64,000 nucleotides of DNA from Prosthecodimorpha staleyi (GTDB lineage Bacteria > Pseudomonadota > Alphaproteobacteria > Rhizobiales > Ancalomicrobiaceae): NCBI RefSeq assembly GCF_018729455.1, contig NZ_JAHHZF010000002.1, forward strand, positions 581,472-645,471, in the 5' to 3' direction. Position numbers and translations under genes: made by a program. Below, one piece after another: positions 30,168 through 37,804 of the stretch. The notes under the pieces were generated by a model. That model was not told where the DNA came from. It made no database searches and worked only from the letters and a program-made list of their open reading frames with translations. How positions within the stretch are numbered: the first letter of the stretch is position 1; each line of letters begins with the position of its first letter.

Positions 30168-30185
30168 CCGCCCGGCACCGGGCGG
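30168..30185 (+). terminator. Hairpin after the DUF2158 gene
   Basis: CCGCCCG and CGGGCGG form a 7-bp stem around a four-base loop, 25 bases after the stop, followed by GCGTTGTT. A modest intrinsic terminator candidate. Confidence 0.45.
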
Positions 30186-30263
30186 GCGTTGTTCGGGCCG
30201 GTCCGGCATGCAAGGATCGTCGAGGTCCCCGGCCGATCGGGGTCCGTGCAGCCGGAGCCTGCC

Positions 30264-31250
30264 ATGAGACCCGCCGCTCTCTTCATCGCGCTCGGCCTGG
30301 CCGCGGCCTCGGCGACATCGGCCGCCGCCTGGTGGGATGCCGGCCACATGCAGATCGCGGCGCTGGCCTGGGAGCGGCTCGACGAGCCGGTTCGGGCCAA
30401 GGTCGACGCGCTGCTGCGGGTCAATGCCGAGCAGTACCGGCTCTGGTCTGCCGGCGCGCCCGACGAAGCCACGGGCCGGCAATATGCCTTCATCCGCGCC
30501 TCGGTCTGGGCCGACGAGATCAAGGACACGCCCGGCTACGACGCCCGCGACGACAAGGTCGACGGGCCGGAAGCCGGCCGCAACGTCGGCTGGGGCGACA
30601 AGCTCCCGCACGCCTACTGGCATTTCAAGGATATCGGCTTCAGCGAGGACGGCACGCCGGCCGTGCATGCCGATCCGGTCGACGCGGCCTCCCAGATCAA
30701 GCTGCTCTCCGCCGCGCTGGCGCACAACTCGGGCGCGACGGACGATGTCCGCTCCTACGACCTGGTCTGGCTGATCCATCTCGTCGCCGATGCCCACCAA
30801 CCGCTGCATGCGGTGGCACGCAGTTCCGTCCTGCGGCCGGGCGGTGATGCCGGGGGCAATTTCGTCGAGGTGCAGCCGGCGACCGGCGAGATCATCCCGC
30901 TGCATGCCTATTGGGACCGCCTGCTCGGCACCGGCTCGACGCCGCGCCAGGCCGTCAAGGACGCGATCGGCCGTGACCCGGCCGGCACCGACCCGAAGCG
31001 CGTGCGATCGTCGGCAAGCCTCCTGCCCCAGCCCGATCGCGCCCGCGCCGCCGTCGCCGACCCGGATGCCTGGTTCGCCGAGAGCGCCGCGCTCGCCCGC
31101 CGTTACGCCTATGCCGAGCCGGTCCGTTCCGGAGAAGGCCCGATCCGCCTCGACCGGGACTATGAGACCGCGGCCCGCTCGGTCGCACGGCAGCAGGCGG
31201 CCGTGGCCGGTGCGCGCCTCGCCAACCTGATCAACGCGGCTTTGCGATAG
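30264..31250 (+). CDS. Secreted S1/P1-type zinc nuclease
   Basis: 328 residues with a signal peptide cut before WWDAGH, so the mature protein would start with the Trp whose amino group binds zinc in S1/P1 nucleases. Other zinc ligands are seen in DKLPHAYWHFKDI, LVWLIHLVADAHQPLHA and GGDAGGNFVEV...LHAYWD. These enzymes cut single-stranded nucleic acids and remove 3' phosphates. I chose the ATG at 30264 (CCGGAG upstream) because it starts the signal peptide. The gene stands alone; it could serve phosphate or nucleotide scavenging like the secreted 5'-nucleotidase at 2.6 kb. Confidence 0.9.
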   Translation: MRPAALFIALGLAAASATSAAAWWDAGHMQIAALAWERLDEPVRAKVDALLRVNAEQYRLWSAGAPDEATGRQYAFIRASVWADEIKDTPGYDARDDKVDGPEAGRNVGWGDKLPHAYWHFKDIGFSEDGTPAVHADPVDAASQIKLLSAALAHNSGATDDVRSYDLVWLIHLVADAHQPLHAVARSSVLRPGGDAGGNFVEVQPATGEIIPLHAYWDRLLGTGSTPRQAVKDAIGRDPAGTDPKRVRSSASLLPQPDRARAAVADPDAWFAESAALARRYAYAEPVRSGEGPIRLDRDYETAARSVARQQAAVAGARLANLINAALR

Positions 31251-31299
31251 CAGCGCGTCGGACAGGCCGCTATCCGGTCTCCGCCCTGGCTTGCGCCTG

Positions 31300-31779
31300 T
31301 CAGCCGGTGACCGCGATCACGGTCGCGCCGGTCGCCTCCACCAATTGGGCGGGTGCGATCGCGAACACCGCCTTCGGGCTGCCGGCGGCGGCCCAGACCG
31401 TCTCGAAGGCGAGCAGGTCGCGGTCGAGATAGGTGGTCATCGGCGTCTCGTGGCCGATCGGGGCGACGCCGCCGATCGCGAAGCCGGTGGTGGTCCGGAC
31501 ATAGCTGGCATCGGGGCGTTCCAGCGCCTCGCCGATCGCCGCCCGGACGCCCGTCTCATCGACCCGGTTGGCGCCCGAGACGAGCAGCAGCAGCGGACGA
31601 CGCGTCTCGGCACCGACGAAGACCAGCGACTTGACGATCTGGCCGACAGCACAGCCGCAGGCCGCCGCGGCATCCTCGGCGGTGCGGGTCGATCCCGGCA
31701 TCTCGACGATCTCGACCGCCAGACCGAGATCGGTCGCGGCAAGGCGGACCCGATCGATTCCGCTCAGCTTTTCCGCCAT
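31300..31779 (-). CDS. YbaK/EbsC-family aminoacyl-tRNA deacylase
   Basis: 159 residues with the YbaK/ProX fold: VGQIVKSLVFVG holds the catalytic Lys, followed by LLLVSGANRVDE and TTTGFAIGGVAPIGH. Family members hydrolyse mischarged tRNA (Cys- or Ala-tRNAPro). Which mischarged tRNA is the substrate cannot be said. I chose ATG 31777-31779 with GGAG 11 bases upstream, as the 39 extra upstream codons do not resemble the family. It diverges from the membrane protein gene at 31885. Confidence 0.88.
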   Translation of the reverse strand: MAEKLSGIDRVRLAATDLGLAVEIVEMPGSTRTAEDAAAACGCAVGQIVKSLVFVGAETRRPLLLLVSGANRVDETGVRAAIGEALERPDASYVRTTTGFAIGGVAPIGHETPMTTYLDRDLLAFETVWAAAGSPKAVFAIAPAQLVEATGATVIAVTG

Positions 31780-31884
31780 TGTCCCTGCGTCTCCCGTTTC
31801 CCGCCGTCTGCGGATGGCACCCGGCCGGCTTGCTGGTAGGATATCGGCGTCCATCGCCGCAAGCCCGATCGACGGGTTGCGGCC

Positions 31885-32514
31885 ATGCCGGAGCACTTGG
31901 AGCCGTTCGAGATGGCCGATGCCGATCCCTCAAGCCGCCCGGCCGGGACCGTCCGCAGCCTGCAGGAGGCGATCCGGCGGGTCCAAGAGGTCGCCACCGC
32001 GAAGGCCGACAGCCTTGCAGACCTCGCCGCCACCGAGCGCGCCCGTCTGCACTTGCTGGCCGAGGCGCTGGCCGACGTGGTCCGGGACATCCCGCCGGAG
32101 GTGGATTTCTTCATCCTGGCGATCTCGCCGGCCGACCCGCCGCGCCTGTGGATCGACATGACCAGCCACGTCGCCCTGGCGCGCGACCGGCGCACCTACC
32201 GCTTCGTGAAGGATACCCGGCTCGGCCGCGTGGTGCTGCGCGAGACCCCCGTGCTCGACCGGATGGCCGATGCGGTCACCGACTACATCGCCGAGCGGCT
32301 GATCGAGCGCGAGCGGGCTTTCGAGGCCGACTGGCTGCTGGCCCGGCGGGGCAGCGGGCACGGCGCCCAGGCCGTCCCATACCCTGCGGAGGCGGCACCG
32401 CCCGCGGCGCCCGGGCCCCTGCCCGGCCGCCTGTCGACATTCGCCGCCTTCGCGGCGGGCCTCGCGCTCGGCATCGCGGCCCTGCTCGCCTTCGCGATCC
32501 TGCGTTCGGGCTGA
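31885..32514 (+). CDS. Uncharacterised protein with C-terminal membrane anchor
   Basis: 209 residues. The first 150 residues look soluble and helical (EAIRRVQEVATAKADSLADL, then DFFILAISPADPPRLWIDM and TYRFVKDTRLGRVVLRE). A Pro/Ala-rich linker (about 165-182) leads to a single helix at the C terminus (about 185-206), a tail anchor facing the cytoplasm. I recognise no named family. The ATG at 31912 also has a suitable GGAG and may be the true start. It has no obvious operon partners. Confidence 0.7.
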   Translation: MPEHLEPFEMADADPSSRPAGTVRSLQEAIRRVQEVATAKADSLADLAATERARLHLLAEALADVVRDIPPEVDFFILAISPADPPRLWIDMTSHVALARDRRTYRFVKDTRLGRVVLRETPVLDRMADAVTDYIAERLIERERAFEADWLLARRGSGHGAQAVPYPAEAAPPAAPGPLPGRLSTFAAFAAGLALGIAALLAFAILRSG

Positions 32515-32554
32515 CCGTTGGCCGGAGGTCGGGCCGGACCCCGGCCGCCCGGCG

Positions 32555-33454
32555 TCAGTTGCCGGGCCGCAGGGTCCGGCGCGCGATCTCGCCGGCCTGG
32601 CTCGCCCCCGGTGCGAAGCCGCGCTCGACATGGGTCAGCGTCCAATCGCCCGGACCGCCCTCGACGGTGAAATGGTTCCAGCCGGCGCCGCGCCGGTCGG
32701 CTCGCGGCGAGGCCGAGGCCGACGGCACGCCGACGACCGGCACGCCGCCGGTCGGCCCGTCGATGAAGCCGACGGTGCCCTTGTGGGTATGGCCATGCAG
32801 AACCAGTTCGGCGCCGGCCTCGCGCACGATCCGGCGAAACCGTTCGGCGCCGATCAGCCGGGCCGCCCACGGCGCCGCGCCGCGGATCGGGGGATGGTGG
32901 ATCATCACGCAGCGGAACAGCCCCTCGCGGCCGAGCGTCTCCAGGAGTTCGGCCAGCCGCATGCCCTGGCTCACGTCGAAAGTGCCGGTGGCCATGAACG
33001 GGCCGGTTGCCTTGGCCGAGGAGACGCCGACGAAGGCGACCGGGCCGCGCCGTCGGACATAGGGAAAGCGGACATGCTCGCTGCCGTCGCCGCTCATGAA
33101 CGCCCCCCAGACCTCGGTCGCCTGTTTCAGGGCGGTGCGCACATAGGCGTCGTGGTTGCCCGGCACCACGGATACGTCGGCGGCGGCGCCGAGCGACATC
33201 AGCCAGGCGCGCGCCGAATGGACCTCGGCATCGAGCGCGATGTTGACCAGATCGCCGGTCACGCAGACATGCCCGGGCGCATGGGCGCGCATGTCGGCGA
33301 CCAGATCGTCGAGCACGGTCGGCCGCATGGCGCCGCGCCCGCGGTTGAGCCGCCAGTTGAGATAGCCGAGCACCCGCTTGGACATCAGTTCGCGCAGGCG
33401 GACGTCGGGCAGCGGGCCGAGATGGGGATCGGACAGATGGGCGAAGGAATACAT
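32555..33454 (-). CDS. Calcineurin-like metallophosphoesterase
   Basis: 299 residues. The two-metal phosphoesterase motifs are in order: AHLSDPHLG (10-residue N-terminal strand), VTGDLVN, VPGNHDAY, VMIHHPPI and LHGHTHKG. The overall form is like CpdA/YfcE-type cytoplasmic enzymes; the substrate (cyclic nucleotide or phospholipid) cannot be decided. The ATG at 33452-33454 starts two residues before the first motif strand; an upstream extension of 41 codons is basic and unlike the family. It converges on the 209-residue membrane protein gene. Confidence 0.9.
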   Translation of the reverse strand: MYSFAHLSDPHLGPLPDVRLRELMSKRVLGYLNWRLNRGRGAMRPTVLDDLVADMRAHAPGHVCVTGDLVNIALDAEVHSARAWLMSLGAAADVSVVPGNHDAYVRTALKQATEVWGAFMSGDGSEHVRFPYVRRRGPVAFVGVSSAKATGPFMATGTFDVSQGMRLAELLETLGREGLFRCVMIHHPPIRGAAPWAARLIGAERFRRIVREAGAELVLHGHTHKGTVGFIDGPTGGVPVVGVPSASASPRADRRGAGWNHFTVEGGPGDWTLTHVERGFAPGASQAGEIARRTLRPGN

Positions 33455-34098
33455 GAGCCTCGCGCGGGGCTGGTCGGGAACCCGGTCCGCGAAACGGCCG
33501 GACCGCCGGTCGGGTTCCTGTCGGCGGCGCGACCGCTTTAGCCCATGCCGGCTTCCGAGGAAACGCCAGACATGCAAAAAGCGGCCAGCGCCGGACAGAA
33601 CCCGGCGACGGCCTCGCTAGCCAACTTCATGCCGACCGGGAGATCCCGACGCCCGCCCGCGACCGCCGGTCCGCAAGCCGCGACCGCCCGGACGCGATCC
33701 GGCTCCGGTGTCCAGGCCGGTTCAGTTGTTCGGGAAGGTGCGCAGCGTCGCGACGACGCGCGGATTGGTCCAATCGACCGCAGGCGCCCAGGAAAAGCTT
33801 TCGATCCGGAACATCCGGCGCAGAACGGCGAACATGACAGGTCCTCAATGCGGACGGCTTCACTGCCGCCAGGGGCGGACCGCCGTCTCGTGACCGCCCG
33901 CGGCGGCCATCCGTTGTGCATTGCACACGCCATCAAATAGGCAGAAGCACAGCAAAACGGCAGCCCTCCGCCTGGCAATGCCGCCATGCAGTCGCCACAT
34001 GGCGGCGGCGGGACGGCAACGTCCACGGGTTCCCGAGCGCAAGAAGACTTCATGAACCGGATTCGGCTAGATTGGCGGCCGACAGGAGACCACCGAGC
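33455..34098. other. Intergenic stretch between phosphoesterase and NUDIX genes
   Basis: 644 bases between divergent genes. Apart from the candidate 37-residue gene at 33722-33835 I see nothing firm. Around 33905-33950 the sequence is locally richer in A/T with TTGTGCATTGCAC, a short palindromic word (GTGCATTGCAC), which could be a promoter element. Confidence 0.4.
33722..33835 (-). CDS. Candidate small protein of 37 residues
   Basis: The ATG at 33833-33835 is preceded by GAGGA at an ideal distance, and the frame runs 37 codons to a TGA at 33722-33724. The peptide starts MFAVLRRMFRIESFSW and ends RVVATLRTFPNN; it is basic with an aromatic-rich middle and no membrane helix. Composition is balanced, unlike the Arg/Ala/Pro-rich shadow frames typical of this DNA. 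It lies isolated in a 644-base intergenic region. I know no family. The reason to call it is the strong ribosome binding site combined with plausible amino-acid use. Confidence 0.4.
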   Translation of the reverse strand: MFAVLRRMFRIESFSWAPAVDWTNPRVVATLRTFPNN

Positions 34099-34566
34099 GT
34101 GCTGAATCACCTGAAGCCGATCGTGCGGCGTACCGTGACCTGGTCGGGCCTCGTCACCCGTCCGGTGACGCTGGGCGTGCGCGGCTTCGTGGTCGACGGG
34201 CAGCGCCGCATCTTCCTGGTCAGACACGGCTATCTGCCCGGCTGGTACCTGCCGGGCGGCGGCGTCGATCCGGGCGAGAGCGCCGGCCGCGCCCTGGTGC
34301 GGGAGCTGGAGGAGGAAGGCGGCATCCGGGTCGAGGAGAGCCGCATCTTCGGCCTCTATCTGAACAGCCGGACGTCGCGGCGCGACCATGTGGCGCTGTT
34401 CGTGGTCGACGCCTTCACGATGACCCCGTCCCCCTTCGTGCCCAATGCGGAGATCCGCGAGGTCGGCTTCTTTCCGCTCGACGCCCTGCCGGAGGGGACC
34501 ACCGGGGCAACCCGGCGGCGCATCGCCGAGGTGGTCGAAGGCACCCCGCGCGCCGACATCTGGTAG
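34099..34566 (+). CDS. NUDIX hydrolase
   Basis: 155 residues with a complete NUDIX box GGGVDPGESAGRALVRELEEE followed by GGI, placed after the LPGWYLPGGG strand. Such enzymes cleave nucleoside diphosphates linked to another group; the exact substrate is open. The start is GTG at 34099 with CAGGAG about ten bases upstream; the frame is open for 61 codons before, but that part is unlike the family. It is a single gene between the phosphoesterase and the GNAT gene. Confidence 0.88.
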   Translation: MLNHLKPIVRRTVTWSGLVTRPVTLGVRGFVVDGQRRIFLVRHGYLPGWYLPGGGVDPGESAGRALVRELEEEGGIRVEESRIFGLYLNSRTSRRDHVALFVVDAFTMTPSPFVPNAEIREVGFFPLDALPEGTTGATRRRIAEVVEGTPRADIW

Positions 34567-34630
34567 GCAGCGTTTCGCCCTCAAGCCGATCGGCGCCCTT
34601 GAACCACCGTGCCGCTCATGCTAGCGACAA

Positions 34631-34680
34631 AATGCCTGCATGGCGGGATCGGGACAGCCGATCTTCTGCCGGCAGGCATT
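34631..34680. repeat. Long imperfect intergenic hairpin
   Basis: AATGCCTGC (34631-34639) pairs with GCAGGCATT (34672-34680); inside it GGCGG can pair with CTGCC (one G-T) and GATCGG (34647-34652) with CCGATC (34658-34663) around a GACAG loop. The total is about 20 pairs. It lies 65 bases after the NUDIX stop in the 323-base gap before the GNAT gene; the rest of the gap shows nothing definite. It could be a transcription terminator or a structured RNA; no T-run follows. Confidence 0.5.
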
Positions 34681-34889
34681 GCGGACCCGGCACAGGGTCA
34701 ACGGGAGCGGATCGTGCGGTTCGGCATGGCGCAGCGACGACGAGGCGAACGACGTGGAGCGATCCACGCCGCCGGCCCGCGCGCCCAATCCTGATCCCGA
34801 CGCCTCCGCCATCGGCAGCAGTGCGGTCCAGGGGTTCCGGTTCGAGCGCGGGCATCGATGCCCGCCTGACCGACGACGATACCGGACCC

Positions 34890-35402
34890 ATGCTGATGCA
34901 CGCGCCCCTCTATTTGATTCGCCCTGAACTGCCCGAAGACGATGCCGCGATCGAGGATCTGCACGAGATCGGCTTCGGCCCCGGCCGCTTCGCCAAGACG
35001 GCCTTCCGGCTGCGCGAAGGCGTGCCGGCCGACCCGGATCTGTCGCTAGTCGCCCTGGTCGGCGGTCGCGTCGCGGGGTCCGTGCGGCTGACGCCGATCC
35101 GGATCGGCGCGGATCCGGCACTCCTGCTCGGCCCGTTGGCCGTCCATCCGGATTTCGGCAACCGTGGGATCGGCCGTGCCCTGGTCCGGACCTCGCTGGA
35201 GGCTGCGGCCCGGCTCGGCCACACCATGGTCCTTCTGGTTGGCGACGAGCCCTATTACGGGCCGCTGGGCTTCCACCACGTCCCCCCGGAGCGGGTGCAG
35301 CTGCCGGGCCCGGTCGATACAAGGCGCGTCCTCATCGCCGAACTCAGACCGGGTGCCCACGCCCAAGCCCAAGGCCCCGCCAAGAACTGGCGCTGGGGGT
35401 GA
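34890..35402 (+). CDS. GNAT-family N-acetyltransferase (YhbS-like)
   Basis: 170 residues. The acetyl-CoA binding region LGPLAVHPDFGNRGIGRALV (motif A) is followed by VLLVGDEPYYGPLGFHHV, typical of YhbS-type acetyltransferases. Substrate unknown. I chose the ATG at 34890 because the fold begins with YLIRPELPEDDAAIEDLHE shortly after; upstream codons are of poor quality. Its last two bases touch the 88-bp tandem repeat, and the last 15 residues (AHAQAQGPAKNWRWG) extend beyond the usual end of the fold. Confidence 0.87.
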   Translation: MLMHAPLYLIRPELPEDDAAIEDLHEIGFGPGRFAKTAFRLREGVPADPDLSLVALVGGRVAGSVRLTPIRIGADPALLLGPLAVHPDFGNRGIGRALVRTSLEAAARLGHTMVLLVGDEPYYGPLGFHHVPPERVQLPGPVDTRRVLIAELRPGAHAQAQGPAKNWRWG

Positions 35403-35640
35403 GGGATGGTCGGTGCGCGTCGCGCGCCGATCGATCGCATCGCGATCGAAATCCCGAACGCACCCGAGCCCAAGCGAGGGGGCAGGACGAGGGATGGTCG
35501 GTGCGCGTCGCGCGCCGATCGATCGCATCGCGATCGAAATCCCGAACGCACACGAGCGCGAGCGAGGGGGCCGGACCAGGGATGGTCGGTGCACATCGCG
35601 CGCCGATCGATCGCACCTCGATCGAAATCCCGAACGCCGG
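35401..35640. repeat. 88-bp tandem repeat, about 2.7 copies
   Basis: Units begin at 35401, 35489 and 35577, exactly 88 bases apart. The first two units differ at only a few positions; the third matches for about 62 bases and then diverges. Each unit has a common core (GGGATGGTCGGTGC... CGATCGATCGCA...CGATCGAAATCCCGAACGC) rich in overlapping GATCG palindromes, and a variable GAGCC/AAGCGAGGGGG spacer. The array fills the convergent gap between the GNAT gene and the VWA gene. Confidence 0.9.
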
Positions 35641-35667
35641 CGAACCGGCATGCACCCCGGACGCCGA

Positions 35668-37749
35668 CTACCGCCCTTCCCGCCACCACAGCAACGAGAC
35701 CGCGCCGAGCAGCAGGGCGAGACCGAGCAAACCGGTGAAGAAGCCGTAGCGGTCGACCCCCTTGAGGACGCTGGCATTGGTCTGCTTCAGGCCGATCCAG
35801 TCGCTGCCCGACAGGGTGACGCCGGCGCGGAGCGGCAGCACGCGCGGCGTGACCACTTGGTCGCCGCTCGGCACCAGCCGGCGCACGCCGCCGCCGGTCG
35901 ACTGGGCCAGCGCCTCGGTCGGCCGGGCACTCGACAGCACATCGGTGAATTCGCGCGGATTGGGCGGGCCGATATGGGCGAGCGCGGTGCGCTCGCCGTC
36001 GGTGACGCGCCACAGGCCTAGTTCGCGCGCCGGCGTCTGGGTGCGCCAGAGGCCCGGCTCGGATTGTTCGAGCTTGGCGTCCAGCGTCTCGCCGGTCGGC
36101 TTGGTGATGGTCACCGGCTTGACCTCGGCGCCCAGCGTTTGGCGCTCCACGACCAGATCGCGGCCGCGCTGGACGAGCCGCAGGGCCTCCTCCTCGAGAT
36201 CCGGCTCCTTCATCAGCCAGTGAGCCAATCGGCGCAGCAGCGGACCGTGCGGCCCGCCGCCCTCGTATCCGCGCGCCCACAGCCAGACATGGTCGGACAG
36301 CAGCAGCCCGACCCGTCCGGCGCCTTCGCGCGACAGGATCAGCGCCGGCTTGTCGTTGATGCCGGTCATCACCGCGGTGCCGCTCGACGGCGTCGCCTCG
36401 ATCAGGCGGAACCAGCGGCTCCATTGCGGCGGGTCGGAGGCCCCGCCCGGCAGGGCGCGGGTGACCGGATGGCGCTGGCCGACCGCGCTGACCTTCGGGA
36501 TGAACGGTTCCTCGCGCACCACGCCGTTCGGCTCGGCCGGCAGCACGCTGGCCAGCGGGGTGCGGAACAGGCTGCCGGCGCCGGCCGGGTCGGGACCCGA
36601 GGCGACCAGCACGGCGCCACCCTCGCGCACGTAGCGGGCGATGTTGTCGAAATAGATCGACGGCAGGATGCCGCGGCGCTGGTAGCGGTCGAAGATGATC
36701 AGGTCGAAATCCTTGATCTTCTCCTGAAACAGCTCGCGCGTCGGGAAGGCGATCAGCGACAGCTCGTGGATCGGCGTGCCGTCCTGCTTCTCCGGGGGAC
36801 GCAGGATGGTGAAATGGACGAGATCGACCGAGGCGTCGGACTTGAGCAGGTTGCGCCAGGTCCGCTCGCCGGCATGCGGCTCGCCGGAGACCAGGAGCAC
36901 GCGGAGATTCTCGCGGATGCCCTCGATGGTGCTGACCGCGCGGTTGTTGACCGTGGTCAGTTCGTCGGCGATGGCCTCGGCCTCGATCTCGACGATGTTG
37001 TCGCCGGCATGGGTGATCTTGACCGAGGCGGTCGCGACCTGGCCGGGCGTGACCTGCTGCACCGCGACGGTCTCGCCGTCGCGCCGGATCGTCACCTTGA
37101 CCCGCCCGCCCGGCGGCACCGCGCCCGAATCGATCACCCGGTAGGCGAGCTTCTGCTCGGCGCCGACGAGGCCGAAGCGCGGCGCGGTGGTGACCACCAC
37201 GCGCCGGTCGATCTCGCGCTCGCGGCCGGACAGCAGCACATGGAGAGGGGCGTCGAAGCCGAGCGCGCCCTTGTCCTTGGGCACGTCGTGGACCTGGCCG
37301 TCGGTCAGCATGACGACGCCGCCGATCCGCTCGGGCGGCACGTCCGAGAACGCCTGGCCGAGTGCCTGGAACAGGCGTGTGCCGTCGGCCCCGGCGCCGT
37401 CGCGATCGCTGCCGACCTCGACCTCGCGCAGTTCGAAGCCCTTGAGTGCGCCGATCTGGCGGGCCAGCACTGCGCGCGCCTGTTCGGTCTCGCGGGTGCG
37501 CGTGCCCAGCGCCTGGCTCTGGCTCTTGTCGACCACCAGCGCGACCACGCTCGGCAGCGGCTCGCGGTCCTCGCGCTGGAAGACCGGGTTGATCAGGGCG
37601 AGCACCAGTGCCGCCACCGCGCCGACGCGCAGCCAGCCGCCGCGCAGGCCGGCCAGGATCGAGACCAGCGCGAGCGCGCCGGCGCCGAGCCCGAGAAGCG
37701 CGATCAGCCAGAGCGGCATGAGCGGCGCGGCATCGAAGGACCAGCTCAT
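35668..37749 (-). CDS. Large membrane protein with VWA-like and glutamine-amidotransferase-like domains
   Basis: About 693 residues, the last gene of the MoxR/DUF58/DUF4159 operon. Two N-terminal helices are followed by a von Willebrand A-like part with ALVVDKSQSQALG (a DxSxS-like metal site) and GGVVMLTDGQ. A middle region with VLLVSGEPHAGERTWRNLL and a class I amidotransferase-like fold (VREGGAVLVASGPD) follows, and a C-terminal helix ends the protein (FFTGLLGLALLLGAVSLLWW). The ATG at 37747-37749 has GGGAGG ten bases before; a TTG nine bases earlier is too close to it. Function of the operon is unknown, probably envelope-associated assembly with the MoxR ATPase. Confidence 0.82.
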   Translation of the reverse strand: MSWSFDAAPLMPLWLIALLGLGAGALALVSILAGLRGGWLRVGAVAALVLALINPVFQREDREPLPSVVALVVDKSQSQALGTRTRETEQARAVLARQIGALKGFELREVEVGSDRDGAGADGTRLFQALGQAFSDVPPERIGGVVMLTDGQVHDVPKDKGALGFDAPLHVLLSGREREIDRRVVVTTAPRFGLVGAEQKLAYRVIDSGAVPPGGRVKVTIRRDGETVAVQQVTPGQVATASVKITHAGDNIVEIEAEAIADELTTVNNRAVSTIEGIRENLRVLLVSGEPHAGERTWRNLLKSDASVDLVHFTILRPPEKQDGTPIHELSLIAFPTRELFQEKIKDFDLIIFDRYQRRGILPSIYFDNIARYVREGGAVLVASGPDPAGAGSLFRTPLASVLPAEPNGVVREEPFIPKVSAVGQRHPVTRALPGGASDPPQWSRWFRLIEATPSSGTAVMTGINDKPALILSREGAGRVGLLLSDHVWLWARGYEGGGPHGPLLRRLAHWLMKEPDLEEEALRLVQRGRDLVVERQTLGAEVKPVTITKPTGETLDAKLEQSEPGLWRTQTPARELGLWRVTDGERTALAHIGPPNPREFTDVLSSARPTEALAQSTGGGVRRLVPSGDQVVTPRVLPLRAGVTLSGSDWIGLKQTNASVLKGVDRYGFFTGLLGLALLLGAVSLLWWREGR

Positions 37750-37804
37750 CGGGCGCAATCCTCCCGCGGCGGACCGGACGGATGGGGCACGACCGTGGGC
37801 AGGG

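Noticed and set aside
34621..34812. A 63-residue Cys-containing minus-strand frame (ending ACRQKIGC...MQAFCR)
   Set aside because: No ribosome binding site, and its Cys-rich end is explained by the two arms of the hairpin at 34631-34680.
35401..35640. CRISPR-like array
   Set aside because: The 88-bp units repeat nearly whole, spacers are not unique, and no cas genes are near.
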